This document shows positions 45,801-57,800 of a DNA stretch of 64,000 nt, in pieces. Position 1 is the first letter of the stretch. Each line of letters opens with the position of its first letter. The notes below the pieces were generated by a model. The model worked only from the letters and a program-made list of their open reading frames with translations, was not told where the DNA came from and searched no databases. This DNA is from Acanthococcus lagerstroemiae. Its lineage: Eukaryota > Arthropoda > Insecta > Hemiptera > Eriococcidae. The translations under genes and the position numbers were made by a program. The DNA lies in contig CM063108.1 in assembly GCA_031841125.1 (NCBI GenBank), forward strand, positions 72,078,344 to 72,142,343. The letters are read 5' to 3'.

Positions 45801-48800
45801 AATAGGGTTTGACAAAAAGGTTCACCTTTTTACTTACAACAATGGCAGATTGCAACGCTCTCTGTAGAATGGACAGCCCGAATCCTAACCTGTACCATCC
45901 TGTACTTGGTTAGCTGTTTGCACAGAATCCTCGAGTTTTTTCCAATAATGAAGCGACATTGAGGGGGGAGGGGCAATTTCTCTTAAACGACTTCTAAAAT
46001 GCATCACGAGGAGAATTAATGCAGCAACTGGCATTCAGCAGGTTCAAACGAGATATTTGGGATTTACCACTGGGCAGACATGAGAATTCGTAGGTTCATC
46101 GCGTCCAAATATTACATTTCTTGTTGAATTCTGTCATACATACCGTGCGTGAATCATCACGTGAATCGAATATAAGAAGTTTTTATTTTCAATTTATTTC
46201 GTGTTCATTTCCGTCGAGTGCAAAAATTTTCTAGTCGCGTGCTATTATATTTACCCCATAAAAATGTGATTACAGTACGAATTCTTTGGTCCATTTTATT
46301 CTACTCTGTCTTCGGCCTCGCTTGTATAACTTCCAGATCACTGCTTACCTGTTTTCATGAGCGCTGTTCTTACAGGTCCTTACCCCAAGGTAAGTTAGTG
46401 GGCTGAGTCATCCCAAACTTGTTAAAGTTAGAATTTTGTAAAAACCAAGTTTTTTTTCATCCTAACCACTAAACAACAATAATTACGACTATTTTTGTTC
46501 CTCAAACAAATTTCAGGACTGCCGGTCTGTGTACATCCCTAATTTTAGTGTTATTTATTATTCCTGTGCTTCGGTACCTACTTCGTGAACAGAATAATTT
46601 CCGATTGTGACGCGTTGATCTCCTTATTATAAAATATAAAATTGTTCCAATTTCGAAATAACACTTACACTAATGACATTACACGACAGCATAAAAAACA
46701 ATGGAATGATACTATATCATGATTTTGACTATATTCTGAATGCTGAATATGATAGCGTTAACTATTTTTCTCGGGAACCTCTTGTTTTCCATATTCAAAA
46801 TTAAAATTGTATCAACTTTTTCACTTTTTATTCCTCTTTGTCGTCCACGAATAGCTGATACTGATAACAATACTGAATGAGCATAGGTAGTTAGGTACCT
46901 AGTTGTTTGATCAGTGGCATTATTTTAATGATATTAAAATTCGCATTTAAGATAAGAGATATTGGAAAAAAGAGTGAACTATGATCAAAAAATTAACATC
47001 GGCATTAAATTCCTCGTTGAAAATACATATTGACTCATATATTCTCATGAAAGGTTTTTTAAAAAGTCTCAAATTATTATTGTGTAGTAATGTTCGTACA
47101 AGAAGAGATATATACGATGCTATAGTCATTTTAATGAATTCGAAACTACAAATTTATGTGTACGAAGTAACCTTAAGAATTCACTCGCATTCGTTTTATT
47201 ATAGTCTGGTTATTATTATTATTTTTTTACCCGCCCATCATTAGTTTAATCAGCGTCTTCTTTTACTCGATGTTAAGCCCTATTTCAGTACTATTAAAAT
47301 CTGGAATTTTTCACTCGGCTGCGACTCTAAGTGACGAGAAATTACTCGCGTCTTCGCATTTACCAACCGCAGATAAGCGCATGTCATTATACTTAAATCT
47401 TCTCAAATCTCGTTTCTATTTTGACACATTTTTCTTTTCAGATGTTGTGTGGTCCGTGGACTGAATTTCTGTCTCTAAAAGTATAACAAGTTGTAACGAA
47501 AGAGCACGGTTTGTGACTCGCTTCTGCTACATTTAAGCCAACCCTTCGACGGATGTGACATCGGCTCAGAACCAGAGTAGTCTCGTAACTACACATATAC
47601 CAAACTAACTCGTATTTTCTTAGTCAGTTTATTGCTTACCGAAGACTCTAGATTGACTTGAGCTTCCAGTTGCTAACATCTCGAAAACTGTTCTCAGATT
47701 TGCATTCGCTTTAGGCCTCTTTTCAAAGTTAGATTAGGTCACGAGTGCCTCGCACCAACGTAAAACTGAATCAGATGTAAATGGCATTTCAAATGCGTGT
47801 CCAGCCGAAGGTGTGACACGAGTAAAAAGTTTGGTGTACTTGTTAGTATAGCTTCAAAGCTCCAAGATAACCGGTGCTGAAAAGAAAAGTTCCCACGAAA
47901 GTATATGCGAGAGAGAAAAAAATGAAGCCCGAGTACGTCTTACGTTTTCGACGTTTCGCGAGGGCGATTATAGGTGTGCTAGTATTTTAATCTTAAAATG
48001 CCCCTTACGGTAACATTTTTCGAACCGGAACTGCGTTCTACGAAATTCTTCGTCGGTTATTGCTCGTCACTAGCGAGCGAATCACAAAATAACATTTACA
48101 GACTCTAAATAAGCTGGAAATATTGCGAAAATTGTCGCCGAGTTAAATGGCTGGAATGAAGAGGATTATTGTTACGAGAAAGGACATTTTTTCCTTTGAA
48201 ACGGCTAAGGTGAAAGAATTTTGAGACCGTAATTTTTTCGTTTCTCCATGAATTTATAAAATTGACATCCGACGAAGAAGCGCTTAGTGGAGGTTTGGGT
48301 GCAAATGCGAATTCACAATGTCGTTGATAGAACCATTACAGCATTTCGAGAAATGTACTCTGCGCGGTTCGAGATTTTATATACTTAGGTCTCCTCAACG
48401 ACGGCTTTACTTTGACGACAGGTTATATTTTCTCATTTTTTCGTATCGCTGAAATACGAGTTACTCATTCGAGAGTAGTAGTTGAACTTACATGATATAG
48501 TACTAGAAATATTATTCGTGGCGTCAAATTTTCCCGTCAGAAATGAGGAATCTGTTGACAGCGTCGAAAGGAATCGAGAGGCCCATTGTTTTCTGGGAGG
48601 CTTCCATAGAAGCAACTATTTATTTTTTATTTTTTTCTATGTAAGTTCCAGGCAACAGGCGACTCAGTTACAGATCAGATCGCCAAGCCCAGCCCTTCAA
48701 CGCTGAAGTCAACTTTCAAGTCTATTGCAGTTATAGTAAATGAATCAATTACAAAACTCTAAAACCATAATCTTTTAGTTTTTTCCTACTGTCTCCTTAA

Positions 48801-51800
48801 TAAGTATGTCTCTTCCCAGTCATTTTGCAGCTTTACCTTGGAATCTCATTTATATTATACATGTATACGATTCTTCGTCCCCTCTACGTAAACTAAGAAA
48901 ATCCATCAGGCTACTCCACCGAAACTTATCTTACCTAAAATTTAATTTACTTTATCGGTTACAGAGCACTACAGGATTCTATTCATTAATTTGACGTATA
49001 TAGTGAGCGATAAAATTAAGAAAAAAATATTTAGGGGCCCGCGTTTCCTAAGGACCGCGCCGGTGTTAAATGTTGACGTTAAGTGAATCAGGCCTGTAGC
49101 CAAGGGGGTGGGGGCATTGCCCCCCTTGGCTATCGGCTTTGCCCCCCGGCAAGAATCCGCCGACTGTTTATTTCAGTATCTTAGTAAATAACATTTCAAA
49201 AAAGCTTTGCATTTATTAAATTTCATACGAAACATCGTCTTTATATTTATCGACATTAATGACTGCCCCCTTGAAAGTTCAGTTGCACCCTCTGAAAAAA
49301 TTCCTGGCTACAGGCCTGAAGTGAATGTTCAGCCTGAAATCTTTGAAATTACCTATCATATTATGAAGAATTCTCTTATCATTGGGACTGAGAGAATCAC
49401 CGCTCCTCTTTAACTAAAGCTTGCTTTCATAGACAGAACCCGAGTAATTTTCCCCATAAAAGGAATATAATTTTCTATTTTATCATCAACTCATTTACTG
49501 TTCACGTGCACAGAGGATACCAGCGTTTAGTTACACAACACACAGCTAGACTGTACCAGCTTTGTAAGCTTATACCATGGTGTGTGTACAGTGTGCTATG
49601 TCAAGTAGGTATTAGAACACAAGAAACAGCAAGCATAATTTTTTTAAATCATTTTTAAAATTTTGAATTTTCCAAAGCTATAAAAAATTTGATTCTATAA
49701 AAATTATGTAAATTGTGTTAAATCGTCATCAATTGGAAAACATACTACATTCGTATTATAAAATTAGAGATATTATGATTATACGATTTAGTGTATGATA
49801 TTAATGATGTTTGGTGGAGCGCATGGCGATGCACGCGTGGCAGAGTGGCTCCACAGACACCGCACCCCTGGCTCCGGAAACAACCCTTTCGAGTATAAGC
49901 AATAAGAAACCAAAAGATATTGCCCATCCCAGCGCGGAATTATCGAGGATTTTCAGGAGGCTCGGATAAATTTCTTTCCCAATGAAAATAATTCCTCACT
50001 CTCAAAATTAAACCTAGGACAGACCACAAACTTTTGAATTTCAGATGGGAAGTTATTGAGCAAACTTTGTACATAATAAGGATTTTTACGGATCCTGATA
50101 TTGAATAATAATCCTATGCCGGTTTGAACATCAAAATTTATACTTCAGACCTGAAAAAGTGGAAAATGGATTTAACTTAGGAAATCGAAGTATCGAAATA
50201 AAGGTTTCAGTGAATCAAGAATGTCACATTTGAGGGGTGGATGGAGCTTCCTCTCCATGTCAACTAGTTCAGAAAATGCTCTAATTAGGAAAATCTGACC
50301 CAAAAAGCAAGAAAAATGCTCACTTACCATTTTTACCTTGCTCGCTCCTTTTACGAGCCCTTCCCATCCTATATGTGATTCACTTTGTTAGGCCCTGGTT
50401 TTTCATCGCCAGTTTCAAATATTACATCAGATGTTGCAAAGTCCATTTTCCTGCTCTTTCCACGTGCGCAATTGAGAGTAGCACCTAAAGTCAAATGATT
50501 GTAATCAATTTGTGTTGTTTTTTGTTAGCATTTCTCAAATTTGGGCACATTTTCTTGCCGAATGCAATATGAGAATAGTCTTGAAAAATGTGCTCAATTT
50601 GTGACTTTCTGTGTTAATTCCCCAGTTTGTGGCCGTGACTCTCCGCTGACCTTGTAAGGACGATACACATTTCCCCTCAAACTTCCACATTTGGAATTGA
50701 TAAGTTTGGCTAAAAAAATGTTCGTCAACGTCTGTGGGGCGTAATGACCATTCAAGTGCACATCGACGAGATAACCTGTCGTACCGATTTAGAAAGACCC
50801 GTTTTTATAGACCATCAACACCTCATCACCGTGCCATGCCGCTTGAAGATTCTTTATGCCTTCCGTTGATCCGGCTTCAGATTCAAAAGAAGAAAAAAAA
50901 AGGATTATCTGCGTATACTTTATATACTTAACACCTATACCTCTTGCTCCACTCATCAGAAAAGACCTGAAGGGCTATCGACAAAAACCAAATTTCGTCG
51001 TCAGCTAGCCCTGTTTTAGGTCAGACTTCGCTTGTTTCCTTCAGGTATAAGCACCACAGCCTCTGACTTCTTACCTCTCTCATCGCCAATAACTAGTAAA
51101 CCAGTGAGAAAGCCAGGTAGGCAGATGACAGATACATTAGAAACCGAACTGTGTTTGTCTCTATAAATTAGGCACAGTGACGTAAAAGGGGCAGCACGAG
51201 TGACGCAAGTGTAAGCTATAAGGTTGGGCAGCTGAGAAAGCTGCAAAATCTTCCGAGTTCTTATATTTTCTCGAACTGCGTGAATAATAGAGTACGTAGT
51301 GTCGGATTTGCACCTTATGGCGTAGTGGGCACTAGGAGAAGTGCCATCAATGTTTTACCCTTTGGGGAGCAAGACTCGATGCTTCGGGCTTCGGAGGGGA
51401 AACTCTCCTATTCAAGTTGCATTGATTCTTTTTCTTTTGTGTGTGAATAATATATGAAAAATGGCAATCTAAATTGGCTAAAAATGGGGGCGCAATATTC
51501 TTGCACTGGTCAAACGTGATCCAATGAATGGGGGGTGGGGGTGCGTATCAAAATAGTGCATGTTGGCTTAGTTTACCTTATGGGCAAGGCCACTAAGTCT
51601 GCTGAAGGAATTGGTTCACAATGAAACACGTTGAATGTTGAGGAATTGCAATGGACTGTACGAATCACTGTAGTTGTTTACATCAGTGGAGTTCGCAGTT
51701 TATACATATCGTAATGAGACTACATACTATGTTCGAGGATGCTCGATGGGCAATGAAATTAAAGCGAAGGTTGGATCAATGAGTTATCGAAATTTCGATG

Positions 51801-54800
51801 CGAACTTCGAGTAAAGTGTATTAAAGATGGGAACTCGTGGTAAACTTGAAATTTCAAAGCGAGGAATTATTTAGTGTGAATAAAATGACTATACACAGAG
51901 CGGAGATAGGTAGTCTTAGTGCTGACTATGGCGGCACCGATGGTGTAAAATGTAAATTGCATTAAACGTCGGCATTCTAAAAGCTTCGTCCTCATCCCTG
52001 GTGCCTCATCTTTCGTCCCCGCGCCTCGTCCTAATCAAATTCCTTTGTAACGATAAATTACTACTCTATAGTGATATGCATTATTGGCATTTAGCGTGAC
52101 AAAGTTATCAGAAAATTGCCATAGCAGACACACTTAACTCGCACGAACAATGACAACCTGGGGGGTAATTAGCTTTTAACCGATATGGGCTTCGGCTGCT
52201 CTGCAAAGGTGGTAGGTGCAAATGTGCACGATAGCTCCAGCAGATTTAGCTTACGCTGATCGCCCGTCGGTGTTTGTTGGAGTTATAAAATTACGTATAA
52301 AACAGAGACTCCGGGTGATCGTGTTAACTTCTCATAAATATGTACATTCGACTTTTACTGGTTGTCGCAACTTTTCCGCTGTTTTGGAGTAGTCGTGTTG
52401 GTTTCTATTCGGGTAGACTAGGATAGAAAATTGTGATAGGTACGTGTAATAATGAAATAGGTATACCGGAGAATAATACACGTATTTACACCGACGCTTG
52501 CCTTCTCTGATGTTGAACTTGTTCGATTCAGGAATTTTGAAACAATTCCGTTATTTAAGATGTATCAGAGAGGCTGTGTGAGGAGATTCTGAGAAGTGGG
52601 ACTGAGCCACCTAAAAGCTCTTGAAGCCCCCTTCTTCCACGAAGAATTTAATTTTCTTTCAAATTCCCCTTCTGATTCCTGAAAAGTGAACAGTGTTAGG
52701 CTTGAGCCTTTCCAAAAATATCAATCTCCCTGCTGTAAGCCACGTGGAATTTGAGAAACTATTTCGATTCCTGAAACTGGTCTCTGTAAAAAAAAAAAAC
52801 GGCAAAATTTAATTTTACGATAGAGTTCCACTTATTTTTTATTGTTAAAAGTTATATTTTTGACAAAAACGTGTCCTGCTATTATGCCATCATCTGTTTT
52901 CATAGTAAACATGCGGTACCGTCTACTTTATCGAAGAATTTATTTAATCTTCGCTAACACCTCAGAGCAAAATGAATTCAAGGGTAGAATTTAGTTCTAA
53001 TTAGTGGACAAATTATTTTATTTCAGGTGCGTTTTTGGTTCCTTATTGCATCATGTTGTTCGTTGGAGGCATTCCGCTATTCTACATGGAGTTAGCATTA
53101 GGCCAATTTTATCGCAAAGGAGCCATCACCTGCTGGGGACGAATCGTACCACTTTTTAAAGGTAAGAAAATGAATTTTTATCGCTGCGTTCGATCTAATT
53201 ATGTGTCTGTAAGTCTGTAAGAATCTGCAGTAGAAAGAAGGGAATCGAGTAAACATCTAAATATTAGCCGTCTGCCAGCGAATTCAGTCATCATGCACCG
53301 ATTTCCTCTAATCAAGATAAGAATATTCGAAATTCGTTTTGGGTCTTCCCTTTCTATCCCTCCAGACGAAATTTTCGTTCACCCTTAACGCACTCTACGC
53401 TCCCTTTCCGACATCGCAGTAAGTATAAGACGTTTTTTCACCCGCCGCTGATTTAGTCCGTTCAGTTTTTCTTTCGATAATCAGTCCGTATCCTTACCAT
53501 CTAATTTCTTCCATTCCACATCACTTAAAAGGTTCGCTATGTAACCGTAGGTGCCATATTTTCGTGCCCTCTTTTTCTCCACCCATTTTTCCATTCTTCT
53601 ATTTTTGTTTACCTCTTTCAGTGGGTAACAGGAAAAAAAAAAAAAGAACGAACTCTTTTCGCATTTACATCTCCGCATTATCAGTATTAAAATTTTCTAA
53701 GAGGGAAAAAATATAAACAGCTATTTTAGAAATCTTTTATATGAACATATATATATTTTTTCCTTTTACTTTTTTTACTTTACCAGAGATCTCATTTCCT
53801 ATTTCCTTCTTCTTTTTTTTTTAATCATATGATTCTTTTTGAAAAATTCGTTTCATCGACAGGAAATTGAAACAAAGATCAGCGTGAAATTGTCAAATCC
53901 ATTTTTGTAATTATTTTCGGTGCCTGGCGGTACAACCGCGTGTGTTAATATCACAAATTTATAAAAATGACTCAGATTTTACGATATTTTGAGCGACGTT
54001 GATATCGAATTACAACCTTCTGTTTGTACGTAAGTACAAAGTGGTGAAGTTGATTCTGCAACAACACTGTCGTGAAAAGAAAGTTGATATTTTCTTTCAG
54101 TTTTCAAGTTTGAGACGGGAAAACAACATCGGATGATCCCGAATGGTTACAGTTAAATTTTGAAAAATTGTAGTCCCTTTGATGTTGCCAGAATTTTACC
54201 CCCATTTACTCGGCAGCTAAAACAGATACAAGCGGGCCAAATGATTTCGGAATCCGGGGTTTAACTTCCTGTTAGATTATGAAAAAATTTCTCCATCTAT
54301 CTATTTGATCATTTTCTGATTGAAATCATTGCTAGAATTTTTGGAATTGGGAAATTACGATGACTTCTTCGTTTAGGGGCTGCAGATATGATTTCCATGA
54401 TATACTACGCAATTATACTACTTTTGTTTGTAATGCTGACAATTCCTTCAATCTTTGTACTGCTGAAGTAAAAGTGCTTATTTCTGAATTAACATTCAAA
54501 TTTTAGGTATCGCTCCATTTCGCCATTATATCGGTACAAAGTGTTACTCCAGCATTTTCCAGACATATGTATTAGATTTTTCGTCCAATGCTGAATTGAA
54601 TTTTTGGATTCTTTCTTACAAAACTCTTGAATGTTGGTTGGCCCAACTGTTTTTCGTGTTTCGATTCCAGTAGTGCTGAAGAAAAGTGAAAGCAATTTTA
54701 TGGAAACATGGAATTTCGTCCAGCCCATCATACAAAGTATAGAAATTCGACCTTAATAACGTATTACAATCGCGTTTCATTTAAAATAATTCCAGCTAAA

Positions 54801-57800
54801 ATATTGGATTTGGCAGTTGAGGAGACTGCCTCCCCCTTCTCCGAGTTTACATAGAAAACTAGCACTTATTACAAATCCGTTTAGCGCGTCTGCAGCTTTT
54901 TCTGTTGTCGAGCAAATCGAGGATAAAGTTTTACAGTCTCAACTATGAGCCTTTTTTTCTGCAAGAAGATGAGACAATATTTTTCAACATTTGATTGAAA
55001 CCATTCGAGGCCATCGGAAGATTACAGTGAAAATTTTTTTCAACTTTACTTCCCTGATGCAGAGACATAAGTTAAGTGGGATGAAGCCCCAAATTCGCTC
55101 CTTCTCCCCAATCTTGGACAAAATTTATACAAACTGGAAGCAATAATTCAAAATCTAAGCGAAAGCGGAAAACATCAATGTGATGATCCTAATTTAAAAA
55201 CGAAACTGTAAGTAATCGGCCAGTAAAAATTTAGTGAAATGATCTCTTGTTTCCAAGTGTTGCTTGCCTAGTGCCGGGTATGTTAAACGGTAAAAAAAAT
55301 TTATGTTTAATAAGCCCCCCCCCCTTCCAGGTAATGAGACGGTTATGGTCCTGCCATATTGCGATGTAACAGTGTTGCAAAATAAACTGCACCACTCTCT
55401 CTGTAAGTACGTGTATTTAAATTGTAAGAACTACATCTGCTTTTGTTTTACTTGTTGCAGGCATAGGTTACGCTGTTGTCTTGATTGCATTTTACGTGGA
55501 TTTTTATTATAACGTCATTATAGCATGGGCGTTACGATTTTTCTTCGCCTCGTTCACCGATTTGCTGCCGTGGACTACGTGTAATAACGCTTGGAACACT
55601 CAATTTTGTCGCCCGGTACGTGATTTATTTTGCGGTTTCAGTGTCGATTGACTGGATACCTGGCCTTCTTTGATTTCTTAGAGAGAAGTATCCGCGTTGG
55701 CGTTGTAAGTTTATGCAAATCTGTCATCGAAATGAAGTCGATTCAGTACAGTTATAAATGGCGCGGAAGATGACTCTGTTTAAGATTTCAGCTTAAGTCA
55801 GCACTCGACACTGCTACAGCAGTCGAGAGTACCTATTGGAAATAAGCTCTAGAAATGTTGACTGTATATCGGACGGAGCTCTGTCCATTTACCTCATTTA
55901 ATTTACGACTCCCAATTCGAGTCTTCTCATACATCACTAGGCAGGCTCTTCTACGTTCAAAACTATAGATTTTGCTTTTGCTCTCCGTTTGGCCATTAGC
56001 ATCTAGCGATGTGTTAATCGTTCCCAATCACGTGCCGTATAAATAATCCAAATAAAGTACACTCGGCGTTGGTTGATATGCTTTCAGCTGTCGCTCAATT
56101 TATGGAATACTAGTCAAACCGACAACGTTACACTGTATCTCGGCTCTGGCGACAACACGACCGATGCAAATTCCACTTCGACTAGCATCGATAAGAATTT
56201 CGCCTCCGCTGCCTCCGAATATTTCAAGTAACTCGAAACGATTGCTATAGAAGTTTTTAGGAAAAATGTGATAAGTGGAATTTTGAGGAGAAATGTCGAG
56301 GGTGGTGTCTCATCAACATAACTGAACGCTCCAACTTTCATCCTTCTTATAGTTTTATTTATTTATTAAGTATTATTATTTTTTATTTTTATAGTGATTA
56401 GAATTTATTCCAATAATCGTTTGTTTTAAAGTTTTCAAACAAAAATTCTAGTAGCCCGAATTCTCTATAAGAATGCGGGTTCATTTCCTTCATTGTATTC
56501 ATCGGAAAAATTATAATTGGAGGTTCAAAGTACGATTGAACACAGAAAGAAAATAGATTCTTGGGTTTATGCAAACAGAATGGATCTAAAGTTTTTGTCT
56601 TCGAAAATTGTTGTCTTCCTTGCCCCAACTCCGGGATTCTGCACGTGATAATTGGCATTCTTAGACAAACGGAAGTTATATCTGTGCTCTTTCACGGCTG
56701 TAGAGGAATCAGGAGATGATGGAATTTTACGAGCTTAAAATAGTAAAAAAGTTCCATTAGGGTACTGAATGTTAGTTGTTGAAGATTTTTGAATTTAATT
56801 TTAATGTCACATGAACTCTAAATTGAAAATGATAGTTTCAAGGGCAGGCGAGTTGGAGTAAAAATTGTCGTAAAATACCTAAAATGTAAGATTCTCCTAG
56901 TGGTATTCATTTAGGAGCTGAAATTAACAATGCAACGTATGATACAATATAAATATCAACTCTTAGGTTGTGAGGGTCATTGCAATCATTTTCGATGTAT
57001 ATATCAATTGAGCTACAAGTTGAAAATTGTCGTTTCAGAGACAGGTTATTTACAGCATATTGATGTGTTATAATACACTCTTAGGACATAGTGCGCCCGA
57101 CTTGACGGGTCACGTCTCTCCATCTGTTTCCCCACACATCGCCCATTTTTTTAAAGCAAATGCCTCCCCCTTCTCCCCCCATCTCCTGTGGTCAGTTGTA
57201 TGCGTCCTCCATCTTTGGCCCAGTTCCTTTGCAATTTCGTCAGTCCAACGGGTTAATGGCCTCCCCCTTCTTCTTTTTTTTATCGTAAGGAACCCAATCT
57301 TTTACCTTCTTTCTCCATCTTTTGACCCCTTGCCGCCCAATGTGTCCCGCATACTTCCATTTTACTTTCTTGACGAAGTGCCCAATATCTTGAATTTTCG
57401 TTTTAGATCTAATCTTGCTGTTTGGAATTTTGTCCCTGATTTTGATATTCAGCGTGCTTTTTTCCATCGCCCTTTGGGAAACCCTTTAACTTCTCCACAT
57501 TTGTCTTAGTGAAGGCCCACACCTGGGCATTGTAAGTGATTGCGGGTAGAATACGAGTACATCCTCTCCAGATTTCCGATTTAGTTCCGATGTGCAGCTT
57601 GCTCTTAAATACTTTTTTTAACTTCCAAAAGTTGTTCCAGCTAATCCTTGTTCGGTTTGAGATCTTGCGTCCCCCGCTTTATTGAAGGACATCTTAACCT
57701 GTCTCTGATAGTACGTATAAATCTTTCGCTTTTCAGAGACAGGTTAAGATCGAAAAATTTATAAGGTATGATATACGTACCAAATAATATACATAGTGTT

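Noticed and set aside
46218..46406. Extra DAT exon
   Set aside because: It has a good donor at 46390, but the translation does not match SLC6 proteins and the TM1 and TM2 exons already join in phase.
57027..57509. 160-codon plus-strand ORF
   Set aside because: It is antisense to the RTE-type reverse-transcriptase remnant on the minus strand; its composition mirrors that coding remnant.
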